Shown: piece after piece, positions 52,812 to 62,500 of the stretch
Position numbering within the stretch: the stretch's first letter is position 1
How the letters are laid out: every line of letters begins with the position of its first letter
Source of the DNA: JBBQWR01 sp038210495
GTDB taxonomy: Bacteria > Planctomycetota > Planctomycetia > Pirellulales > DATAWG01
Direction of reading: 5' to 3'
Assembly (NCBI GenBank): GCA_038210495.1
Contig: JBBQWR010000024.1
Location: 1-64,000 of the forward strand
Length of the DNA: 64,000 nt
Position numbers and translations under genes: made by a program
Notes under the pieces: generated by a model
Seen by the model: the letters and a program-made list of their open reading frames with translations, nothing else
What the model was told of the DNA's origin: nothing
Databases searched by the model: none

Positions 52812-54413
52812 TTACGCGGCTTGGTAGCGATGGCTCTTCTCCTTTAGGGCGGCCACGAGCGGCAGGATCACGCGGAATTGCGATCCGCGTCCGAGTCCCG
52901 CGCTGGTGGCGTCGATTTGTCCCCCGTGATCGGCAACGATGCGATAGACGATGGACAGGCCCAGCCCGGTGCCTTGTCCGCCGCGTTTGCGGGTAAAAAA
53001 TGGCTCGAACAGATGTTCCAACACTTCGTCGGTCATGCCGCACCCATTGTCGACGAACGCGATTTCGGCGCAGCGATCGACCGTGCGCAGCTCGATCGCG
53101 AGTTGGCCTTCGGGCTCCAGGCTATCGAGCGCGTTGGTGATGAGGTTGAGCACCACCTGCTTGATTTCTTGCGGATTCACCGGAGCGACGATCGGGTCGC
53201 CCGGCGCGAAATCGATTTGTTTGTTGTGGTATTTACCGACATGCCGCACCATTTCGATCACGCCACCGATGAGGTCGCGTAGCTCGGTGTTTTGTTGTTG
53301 CACTTCGCCGAGTCGCGAAAAATCGAGCAGCTTTTCCGTGATCTCTTTGCAGCGGAACGCCTCGGTTTGAATCATTCGCAGATATCGCTGGGCAACGCTC
53401 GCGTCGTTGCCATGCTCCGGAGCGACTTCCAGCAGTCGGCCTTCGAGCGATTCGGCGCACATGGCGATCGACGCGAGCGGATTGTTGATCTCATGGGCGA
53501 CGCCTGCCGCGAGAAAGCCCACGCTCGCCAGTTGCTCGCTCCGCACGACTTGCTTCGTGCGAATTTGCACCTGCCGATCGAGATCGTCGCGGATCGCCTG
53601 AAAGCGAGTCGTCATTTCGTTGAGCGCGCCGGCTAACTCCGCCATCTCGTCGCGCGTATCGATGACCACCCGATAGCCAAAATTGCCGGCGGCAATGAAC
53701 CGCGACCCTTTGATAAGCACCCGTAGCGGCCGGAATATCCAGCGATAGAACAAGTGAATAAACAGCCCGAAGGTGGCCACCGCGCCGACCGTCGTGATCC
53801 AGGTCAGGATAATGAGCGTGCGATAGCGGGTGCGCACTTCGCCCGCCAAGTCGTGAATCCGCCGGTGTAGAAAGCTGGGCAGTTCCGCGGTGAGCGATTG
53901 CGCTAACTCGAGCTTCAGATTTACGGCATCGGCCCGCGATTGATCCATCGGCCAGTCGGGATCGCGCGTGAGCTCGGTCACATCGACGATCGTTTGCTTC
54001 AGCCGCGCGACCGTGGCCTGCTCTTTATGGTTGTTGCCGATCGGCAGATCGTCTTGATCGTTGAGCGTTAGCTGATAGCAGTAATCGTCGATCGCGGACC
54101 TAACGGCTTGGCAATTGACATCGAATCGCAGCGCTAGGGCGTGAGCGTCAGGCCGACCGACAGCGGTAATCGACGATTCGCGCAGCGGATGTGTTTCGGT
54201 CAAACTGACTCGCAAGTCACCGACTCGGCCAGCCAACTCGGCCGCCAGCGGCAGCTCATCGGCGCGATTGCGCAAATTGCGGACGAGCGTGCGATAAGCG
54301 TACACGCCCACGAATCCGCTCGCGGCAAGCGTCGCGACCATCGCCACCAACAGGCCAATGCCAATCAGCAGCTTGTTTCGGATGGGCCATTTGGCGAGCA
54401 AGGCGACCTCCAT
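52812..54413 (-). CDS. Membrane sensor histidine kinase
   Basis: The 533-residue kinase (ATG 54413) has transmembrane helices at 13-39 and 200-224 flanking a periplasmic sensor of about 160 residues, then HAMP (225-272), a HisKA domain with H307 (GVAHEINNPLASI) and a HATPase domain with DNGCGMTDE, EPFFTRKRGGQGTGLGL. The periplasmic part is helical, like four-helix-bundle sensors. The NtrC-type regulator lies just downstream on the same strand, so the two form a two-component pair. The signal is unknown. Confidence 0.93.
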   Translation of the reverse strand: MEVALLAKWPIRNKLLIGIGLLVAMVATLAASGFVGVYAYRTLVRNLRNRADELPLAAELAGRVGDLRVSLTETHPLRESSITAVGRPDAHALALRFDVNCQAVRSAIDDYCYQLTLNDQDDLPIGNNHKEQATVARLKQTIVDVTELTRDPDWPMDQSRADAVNLKLELAQSLTAELPSFLHRRIHDLAGEVRTRYRTLIILTWITTVGAVATFGLFIHLFYRWIFRPLRVLIKGSRFIAAGNFGYRVVIDTRDEMAELAGALNEMTTRFQAIRDDLDRQVQIRTKQVVRSEQLASVGFLAAGVAHEINNPLASIAMCAESLEGRLLEVAPEHGNDASVAQRYLRMIQTEAFRCKEITEKLLDFSRLGEVQQQNTELRDLIGGVIEMVRHVGKYHNKQIDFAPGDPIVAPVNPQEIKQVVLNLITNALDSLEPEGQLAIELRTVDRCAEIAFVDNGCGMTDEVLEHLFEPFFTRKRGGQGTGLGLSIVYRIVADHGGQIDATSAGLGRGSQFRVILPLVAALKEKSHRYQAA

Positions 54414-54635
54414 GTCGCGACTTTTCGCAGGCAAGCGTACAGGCTGGCCGCGCTCTTCGGAGCGAGGGGCGGTGAGTGTAGCAAAATCAGTTGCCTCGGG
54501 AAACGGCAGCGTGGCGGGTGACGGTGACGGCCAGTTGGCGGGCAACTAGTCCGCATTGACCCGGGCCGAGGGTTTCAGTAATCTTCTCGCGCGCCAGCAA
54601 TCGATCGAAAATAGTTCCGCCATAGAAGCCGCAAA

Positions 54636-55652
54636 ATGGCCACATTGCCTAACGACCTGTCATTGCCCGGAGGCGCTGTCGATTCACGAGCGCCGGCGCC
54701 AAAAACGTGCGACCTGTGCGGCGGAAGACAGTTCCATTTGATTAGCCAGTTCGATCGCAAGCGTGAGCCGCTGGACACGGGTCTTTGCGCTCTCTGCGGC
54801 TTAGTGACCCATTGGAACATTCCCAGCGAAACGGAGCTGGACGAATTTTACGCCACGCGCTACCGGCAGGCGTATCATGGGGAGCGGACTCCGTCGGCCC
54901 GCCGGGTGATGCGAGCCTGGCGTAACGGCGAACGAATCTTCGGCCAACTGAAGCCGTTTTTGCGGCCCGGCGAATCTGTGTTCGAAGTCGGCGCCGGCAT
55001 CGGCTGCACGGTCAAAGTTTTTCAGCACCACGGCTGGACGGCCTCGGGCATTGAGCCCAACAGCGGGTTCGAAGAATTTTCGCGGACTCGACTCAAGGCC
55101 GACGTGCGCAGCGCGTATCTGTTCGACTTGCCTCCGATCGCGAGTCACGATGTCGTGCTTTTGATCCATGTAATCGAGCATCTCCGCTCGCCGCGCGAGG
55201 CGCTGGAGCGTCTTCATCGACTGATTAAGCCCGGCGGCCGATTGTATGTGGAGTGTCCCAATATCGGCGCCCCCTTTGCGACGCAATCGCGGCTATTTCA
55301 CTTTGCCCACATTCATAATTTCACAGCCTTAACGCTTTCGATGTTGGCCCGCCGCTGTGGCTTCGTCGTGGAAAAGCAATTCTCGGGGGCAAACGATCCG
55401 AATCTGCAATTGCTACTCCGCCGGTCCAGCTCGCGGCAAATTCTAATCGACGCCGATAGTTGCCGCCAAACGCTGGCGGCTCTGAATAGATACAACAAAC
55501 TGACATATCATTTACGCTGGAATTACTTGGCGCCGCGAGCTATCAAGCTGGCGTCTTATTTGCGTGAGCGGCTAACCGCACAGCGCTTCGTCCGGCGACT
55601 TCTTCAGCAAGGCGGCGGCGGGCGAGCCACCAATTCGGCCGCTGCCGCCTAG
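54636..55652 (+). CDS. Class I SAM-dependent methyltransferase with N-terminal zinc knuckle
   Basis: The 338-residue protein has four cysteines (C25, C28, C51, C54) in CDLCGG and CALCGL, a zinc-binding head common in sugar C-methyltransferases. The SAM site is FEVGAGIG (116-123), followed by VVLLIHVIEHLRSPREALE. It may methylate a sugar or a polyketide-like acceptor, but that is uncertain. It begins about 220 bases from the divergent kinase gene. Confidence 0.88.
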   Translation: MATLPNDLSLPGGAVDSRAPAPKTCDLCGGRQFHLISQFDRKREPLDTGLCALCGLVTHWNIPSETELDEFYATRYRQAYHGERTPSARRVMRAWRNGERIFGQLKPFLRPGESVFEVGAGIGCTVKVFQHHGWTASGIEPNSGFEEFSRTRLKADVRSAYLFDLPPIASHDVVLLIHVIEHLRSPREALERLHRLIKPGGRLYVECPNIGAPFATQSRLFHFAHIHNFTALTLSMLARRCGFVVEKQFSGANDPNLQLLLRRSSSRQILIDADSCRQTLAALNRYNKLTYHLRWNYLAPRAIKLASYLRERLTAQRFVRRLLQQGGGGRATNSAAAA

Positions 55653-56002
55653 TCCAGCAAATCGATCACGCCGACCTAATTTCCGGGCGTTCGGACGATT
55701 TTGCCCCGGGCCGTTGCCATAATGGTGGCCATCTTTTCGGCTCGATCTCAAAGCACGCGGTATCCCAAGTGTCACAAAGCCTCGACGGGGCTCCTATACG
55801 AAACTGGTAAAACCCGGAGTATTGCGCATTATCCGCTGTTTGATCACCGTTGAGACCCACGAATTGCTTGGGAAACCAGCCTTGGCTGAGTACACTAAAG
55901 AATCGTAGCGGCGTGTTGTCATCGGGACACTCTTCTGGCGCCGCGCGGTCGTAATCACCCAAGTTTTGCAGGTAGCGGCACCGATTCAGTAGGACGGCGA
56001 CT
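55653..56002. other. 350-base gap with an unassigned minus-strand frame
   Basis: The minus strand is open from within the following gene down to 55666. The part inside the gap encodes a Cys-, Trp- and Phe-rich stretch that reads more like a protein than random frames do, but no homologue is recognised and the start would have to lie inside the divergent giant gene. I do not call it a gene. Confidence 0.3.
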
Positions 56003-59000
56003 TTGCGCTTTTTTCGGACGATAACACTCGCGCTAGGCCTGATCCAGATTCTGCTGGTCGGGGGAGTCGCGCGGGCCGAAGACCCATCGACTTTGCCGCC
56101 GATGAAGTTGGCGCCCATGGCTGGCGGACCGCCCATGCGGACACCGAATGGCGACGCGTCCGCGGTTAAACCGACAAGTGGACCCGCGGCCTCCGAGACG
56201 CCGATCACGGCTGGACCAGCAGCGACCGTGCCTAGCGCCACGCCGACAACCACCACGCCGACAACCCCCGCGGCAGTGACTGGCGCACCGGTGACTGGCG
56301 CGGCAGTGACCGAGATTAAGCCGGAGGTGTTTTACATCCGGGACAAAGAGAACCACCTCGTTCCGGTTCCGAACTTCACATACGACGACTTTGTGAAGTA
56401 TTACCGTCTGAAAGAACAGCTCGATCGGCCCGAGCAGAAACCGCGTTACAACCTGCAACAGCTCGCGATCGACGGAACGACTACGGGCGATCGCGCGGAA
56501 TTGACCGTCTTGCTTAAGGTGTTGACGACCGATTCGGGCTGGGTCCGCGTGCCGCTGCGGATGAATAAGTGCGCCCTCCGCGAGTCGGTGGAATACAAAG
56601 GGAGCGGCGATCAATTAATGCAATTCGACCCGGCGGGCGATGGCTACGTCTGCTGGCTGCGCGGATCGCTTCGGGGCGAGCATGAATTGACGCTGAAATT
56701 TTTGGCGCCGCTAACCGCGACGTCCGGCGAAAATCGGCTCGAGCTTCAACTGCCGCGCGCGGCGGCCTCGAAACTCACGTTGCAAGTGCCGATCGCAGCC
56801 GCGGTGGCAACCGTCGCGCCCGGCGCCGCGGCGCCCGAGGTTACGGTCGCCAAACAAGGAAGCCAGATCGCGACTCTCGGTTTAGGGGGTGATTTCTGGG
56901 TCGCGTGGCGAGCGGCCGATCGGCCCGGAGCTCAACTCTCCGGCGCCTTGGAGGCGAATGGACAACTGCTCGTCCGGATCGACGGGCGAAGCGCTAGCAC
57001 CGATGCGACCCTGACCGTGCGAAGCTTCGGCGCGGAGTTCGATCATTTTCAAGTCCGATTGCCTCCCGGCGCGCAGCTAGTCGGACGCGACCAGTCCGCC
57101 TTCGGATATACGCTCGCTCCATCCGGCGCCAACTCCTCCTTGGTGGATGTGAAGCTGGATCGCAAAACGGCCGGACCGGTCGATGTTCGATTGACGACGG
57201 AACGGGCTTACGATGTGACCAAGTCGAACGAGAATCTCGATTTAGCCGGCTTTGCCGTGACGGAAGCCATTCCGCACCGCCAGTGGGGCCACTTGGCGGT
57301 GGCAGTCTCCGGTGACTGGCAATTGATTTGGGGAGAACGAACCCGAATTCGGCAAGTGGACGAATTGCCCGAGCCGCTCAAACGACGCGATGTCATGGCT
57401 GGGTTCGAATATTTTGGGCAACCGAGTTCGCTGATGGTCCGCGTGCAACCGCGGAAGACACGCATCGGCGTCGAGCCGGCTTATACTTATCGAATTCGCA
57501 CCGACCGAGTGGATTTGGACGCGAAGCTGAAATACACGATTCGCGGCGCTCGGCTGTTTAAATTGGACATCGATTTGCAGGGCTGGGAGCTAGACCGGGT
57601 GACGCCCGAGAATCTGGTTGACTTGGACTCGATATCCACGGGGCCTGGCACGGCCCTCTCAATTCCATTAGCCCAACCGGCCACGGGCGAACTGGAGTTA
57701 TCGTTTCAGGCCCACCGATCGCTCGCCGGCGCGAAGGGAATCGATTTGGTCTTGCCAGAGCCGGCCGTCGACGTGCTGAGCCCTGCCGAGGTAACGATCC
57801 TCGCGGCGGCCAACGTCGAGTTGTCCCCCATCTCCAACCGTGTGGTCGGTCTGACTCGCGTCGCCGGCGGTTTCCGGCCGGATTTGAAGGAACTCGGAGC
57901 GACGGCGCTGTATTACCGCGCGGAGCAACCGCGAGCGGAATTCGTCGCGGATCTTACCGCTCGCGCGCAAGCGATCTCCGTCGATCTCGACAACCGCATC
58001 GCTCTGCGGCGTCATGACATTGAAATCAATCAGACGCTGAATTATCAAATCCGCTACGAGCCGCTGGATCATCTGACGTTCGACGTCCCGCGGTCGGCGT
58101 TCGACGAACGCCGGTTGAAGTTCGCGGTCAACGGCGAATCGATCGACCCGGTCGAAGTCGCCGAGCAGCCGTCGGCCCAACGGCGCAGCGTGCAGATTGC
58201 ATTGCCGCGCCCCGTGCTGGGGCCCGTGCGCGTCGAAGCCCATATTCAGTTGAACCAAGAGAGCTTGACCACAACGTCGAGTACGCCTATCGATTTGCCG
58301 TTGGTCGTTCCGCTGGACGGACAAGTCGCGGTCAATACGGCCACGGTGACTGCCGATCCGAGTATCCGCATCGAGCAGCGCGAAGGACCCTGGAGTGTCG
58401 CCGATCCCATGAAAATGGATTCGGGCGCCCAGACCGGCATGCGACTGACGACGAGCGGCTCGGTAGACTCGATTCGCTTGGCCGAGAGTCTCGATGAACG
58501 GAGAATTCAAGGAACCACGTTCATCGACCGAGCGTGGGTGCAGTGCTGGCTGACGAACAATGTGCGCCAGGACCGCGCGATCTACAATTTTACGAGCACC
58601 GAAGATCAGCTTCGGATTCAGTTGCCGGCGGGGATTGGACTGAGCGATACCGAACTTTTCTTGGATAGTAAGCCACTGAATCCGCTAGCCGGTCCCAACG
58701 GCGCCCTAGCCATCGCCCTGTCGTCAGACGCCGGGCGGCGCGAGCACTTGCTCGAACTGAGGTATCAATTCGATGGCCGCGGACCGGGCGGAAGTTGGTT
58801 GACGCTGGAAACGCCCCGATTCGAAAACCACGTCAAGATTCGCCGCGAATATCTGCAATTAGTGCTGCCGGCCGACGAGCATTTGGTCTTCGCCGCCGCT
58901 GGCGTCACGCCCGAGTACGATTGGCGATGGCGCGACTATGGCCTGGGCGTGCAGCGGGTATCGCTCAAGGAGCAGCGTCAGCTCGAGCAATGGGTCGGCT

Positions 59001-59518
59001 TGGACCGGGGGACGTCGGCAGCGGAATCCACGGAAGCGTCCGACGCCGATCGGCGATCTGGCGAAGTTCCCGCGCGGAGCAATCGATATCTGTTTAGCAG
59101 CGCCGGAGCGGAACCTCGATTCGAAGTGTTGATCGCGCGGCGGTGGCTGATCTTATTGATCGGCTCGTTGATTCCCCTGTCGATCGGAATGGCCGTGATG
59201 TATGTCGCCGCGCTGCGACAAACGCGAATAGTTTTGGCGGCGTGTGGCGCAGGGCTCTTGGTGGCGCTCATTTGGCCCGAACCGGTTTTGATGCTGGCAC
59301 AAGCGGCCGCGGTCGGCGTGGGGCTGTTGCCCGTGGCGATTTGGTTGCGTTGGCTTAGCATTCGGCCGACGGCGGTCGCGGCGCCGACATCCAGCGGATT
59401 GCACTCGACGATCGATCGCAATTCCAAACAACTGATTTTTGGCGCCGGTCATTCCCATCCGACGCCGTCAACCGCGTCGATCTCCGTCGGAACAGCGGGC
59501 CAAGGCTCGAATTCCTAA
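56003..59518 (+). CDS. Giant secreted/membrane-anchored protein, first of a pair
   Basis: The 1171-residue product starts at TTG 56003 after an AGGA site. A signal peptide (residues 4-25, ending VARAED) is followed by a Pro/Thr-rich stretch to about residue 105 and then many beta-strand-rich segments resembling repeated sandwich domains (for example LTLKFLAPLTATSG and LELSFQAHRSL). A hydrophobic pair near residues 1048-1120 anchors the C-terminus in the membrane, with a short Ser/Thr-rich tail. I recognise no enzyme motif. Its stop overlaps the ATG of the next giant gene (TAATG), so the two are translationally coupled and probably act together. Confidence 0.82.
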   Translation: MRFFRTITLALGLIQILLVGGVARAEDPSTLPPMKLAPMAGGPPMRTPNGDASAVKPTSGPAASETPITAGPAATVPSATPTTTTPTTPAAVTGAPVTGAAVTEIKPEVFYIRDKENHLVPVPNFTYDDFVKYYRLKEQLDRPEQKPRYNLQQLAIDGTTTGDRAELTVLLKVLTTDSGWVRVPLRMNKCALRESVEYKGSGDQLMQFDPAGDGYVCWLRGSLRGEHELTLKFLAPLTATSGENRLELQLPRAAASKLTLQVPIAAAVATVAPGAAAPEVTVAKQGSQIATLGLGGDFWVAWRAADRPGAQLSGALEANGQLLVRIDGRSASTDATLTVRSFGAEFDHFQVRLPPGAQLVGRDQSAFGYTLAPSGANSSLVDVKLDRKTAGPVDVRLTTERAYDVTKSNENLDLAGFAVTEAIPHRQWGHLAVAVSGDWQLIWGERTRIRQVDELPEPLKRRDVMAGFEYFGQPSSLMVRVQPRKTRIGVEPAYTYRIRTDRVDLDAKLKYTIRGARLFKLDIDLQGWELDRVTPENLVDLDSISTGPGTALSIPLAQPATGELELSFQAHRSLAGAKGIDLVLPEPAVDVLSPAEVTILAAANVELSPISNRVVGLTRVAGGFRPDLKELGATALYYRAEQPRAEFVADLTARAQAISVDLDNRIALRRHDIEINQTLNYQIRYEPLDHLTFDVPRSAFDERRLKFAVNGESIDPVEVAEQPSAQRRSVQIALPRPVLGPVRVEAHIQLNQESLTTTSSTPIDLPLVVPLDGQVAVNTATVTADPSIRIEQREGPWSVADPMKMDSGAQTGMRLTTSGSVDSIRLAESLDERRIQGTTFIDRAWVQCWLTNNVRQDRAIYNFTSTEDQLRIQLPAGIGLSDTELFLDSKPLNPLAGPNGALAIALSSDAGRREHLLELRYQFDGRGPGGSWLTLETPRFENHVKIRREYLQLVLPADEHLVFAAAGVTPEYDWRWRDYGLGVQRVSLKEQRQLEQWVGLDRGTSAAESTEASDADRRSGEVPARSNRYLFSSAGAEPRFEVLIARRWLILLIGSLIPLSIGMAVMYVAALRQTRIVLAACGAGLLVALIWPEPVLMLAQAAAVGVGLLPVAIWLRWLSIRPTAVAAPTSSGLHSTIDRNSKQLIFGAGHSHPTPSTASISVGTAGQGSNS

Positions 59519-62500
59519 TGCCGCGCAAGTTTGTCGCCTCTGTTGTCGTTCTTCTGTTGTTGTTCGCACGGCACTGGCCGTGCGTCTCGTTTACGGTGTT
59601 CGAGCGGGTCGCCTGGGCCGGCGAGGGAAACGAATCCAAAACGGGCGTTGACGATAAGACGGCGGCCGGCAGCCAAACGGTCGAACGACCCGTTGGCGCG
59701 ATCGAGAGCGGGGTCGAAAGGCCCGAGGCCGCCCCCGCGAGAAGCCGAGCCCTCGACAAACCGAACGATCGCAAAGCGAGCGAAAACGCCCCGCTGCGAT
59801 TTCGCCGCGTCTTTGTTCCGGAGGCCCAACTCCAGGAGGCCTCCAGTCGCGGCGTGCGATATCTGCCCATCGAGGGCGTCGAGTTTCAGCGGCTGCTGGA
59901 CAGGGCGTCCCGGCAATCGGATTCGCAAACGGCGCCAACCGAAGCCGAAATGGGCCACGCGACTTATGAAGCGCGGCTCGTGGACGATGATCTCGTCGAT
60001 GGGAAGGCGACTCTCGATATCGTCCATGTCGCCATGTCGCCGGTCCTGTTGTCCCTGGACCCCTGCCGGTTGGCGATTGGGCCGGCGCGATGGTTAGTGG
60101 CCCCTGACACTAAGCAGGCAGCGGCGCAGCAAGAGAAATCGCTCAAACAACCGCCGCCCCTCGAGGCCATCGTGGGGGCCGGAGCGGATGGCAAGCTGGC
60201 CGTCCGCGTCGCGCGCTCCGGACAACTGTCGTTTGACTGGACGCTTCGTGGTCAGCGCGAAACGGGTGGCGCCCGAACCTTTCTTCTCCAATTACCGACG
60301 TGTCCAAGCAACCGTCTGCGGATCACCTTGCCGGCCGACTTAGTTCCCGTGGTCGAACCGTCGATTGCGATGCCCGCGGTCATCGGGGCGACCGCCTCGA
60401 CGACCCGTAGCGACGGCGCGGCGCCGGAACATCCCCCGGAAGCGACGAACGTCTGGGAAATCGAGCTGGGAGGACAAAATCAAGCCGTTCTCCGGATCGC
60501 CAAACACGATGCGATTCGCGAATCGCGGCCGCTCACCTTAGTTCGCCCGGTGCTGACTTACGAATTCTCGCCGCTGGGAATGCAGGTGTCGGCGGAAATC
60601 AAGCTCGACGTGCTCGGAGAGCCGATCCGGGAAATTCCACTTCTCATCGAGCGGCCGCTTTCGTTGGTCGCGGCCCGTTGTGGCGATGCCCCTTTGGTTT
60701 GGTCGGAAGAACTGGCCAGCGAATCGAAGGAGTCGCCGCCGCCGGTGGATTTTTCACGGCATCCCGGCGCCCGGCGAGTTGTCTTGCGTCTGCCAGAGTC
60801 GATTCACGGAACGCAGCGAGTTCTGCGATTGACCGCGGTGGCGCCGTTGCCCGATCGAGGGCGATTGCCGCTCATTCGCCCTGGCGGCAAGAGCCTGGTT
60901 TGGCAAGAGGGCAGCGCATCGTTGATTGCGCCGCTGCCCCTTCAAATCGATGATTTGCAAACGCACGGTTGCCGGCAGACCAAGGCCGAGCCGTTGGCCA
61001 GTCCGGCGCGCGGCGAAATGATCGGCCTCCAATTTTTCCAGCCAGACGCTGACGTCGACATCGTGCTCGGTCGACAGGCCGACCATTTCGAAGCGCGATG
61101 CGCCACCGCGATCGATGCTCGCGGATCGACGATCGGCGGCCGATTTGCGGCCGATTTACGAGCCATCGACGGCGAATGTTTTTCGCTCGAAGCCCGGGTG
61201 GCCGCGTCGTGGATTGTCGACTCGGTGGAATCCACGCCGCCAAACCTTTTATCGGGCTGGACGCAAGAGAGTTTGCCGGAGGGGATCGCCCGAATTCGGC
61301 TGACGCTGAATAGGGCCATTCGCGGCGACCGGCCCGCGCGTCTGACATTGTCCGGAAGGTGGCGGCGGCCGCCGCGCGGCGAGTCGCTTAAGCTCGACGA
61401 CATGGAAATGGTGCATCTGCTGGGCATCAAAACCGTGCGGCAGGTCGTCGCGTTGCACGCCGGCGCGCCCTACCGCCTGGAAATGAAAGACGACGGCCTG
61501 GCGCAGCGCCTCGACATTCAGCAATTGGACGCGGCCGACGTCGCTCTCTTGCCGGGGCTGGCCGCCGGCAGCACGCTTTTTGTCGCCAGCGGCGCGGCGC
61601 CTGAGATGGCGGTCACGATCGGCACGGAAACGCCTCACTTCGCCGGCGATGTGCATCTGGACGTGAGGGTCGGCAATGACACGCTTACGGAAACGTACAC
61701 CTTTTCGTGCTCGCCGGAATCGACGGAGATCGATCGACTGTTAATTAAGTTTTCGGGCAAACAGTCGGAGCCGCTGGTCTGGAGTCTCGGCGGCGCGAAG
61801 GCCGACGCCTCCGCTGCCGGCGGCGTTATCGCGGCCCGTCGACTTTCGGCCGAGGCACAGGCCATCTTAAACATCTTGCCCAGCCCGGACCTGTGGGAAG
61901 TCAGCTTCGCTCAGCCGCGCGGCAAGCCCTTTGCCTTCCAAGCGGTTCGGGTCGTGCCACTAAGCGATTCGACCCCCTTGGCGCTTGCAGCGCTGGCCCA
62001 GGCGGAGTCGCAGCGGGGGACAGTTGAGATTCGATCGGTCGCCGAGTTGCGGCCCGCGATCGAGAATCGTCGACTCAAGCCGAGCCTCTCGCCCCCGGAA
62101 ACCGTCGATCGTTGGTCGACGACAATAGCCACTTTCGCCTACGAGCCGCAGGAAGAAGTTACGTCGTCGGCGCCAGACGCGCCTCCGGCCTTGACGATCG
62201 CGCCAGGAACTCAGAAATCCGACTGTTGGGCTTGGTCCGAGCGTTTGGATTCGCACTATTCGCCGGACGGACGTTGTCAGCATGTGGCCCTGTGGCGCAT
62301 TGAGAACACGGGCCGGGAGACAACAACCTTAACCATGCCGACGGATGCGTCCCTACAAGCGATTTGGGTCGACGGCGAGCTCATTCAAACCGGCGACGCC
62401 AACAATCCCTTGAACAAATACACCGTCGAATTGCCCCGCAGACGCCGGTTTCCGACGATCGTCGTCAAGTGGTCGGACGAGAGTCCGCGCCTGGGAATCG

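Noticed and set aside
51809..52996. Plus-strand frame of 395 codons opposite the two-component genes
   Set aside because: It spans two intact, well-recognised genes on the other strand and shows no motif.
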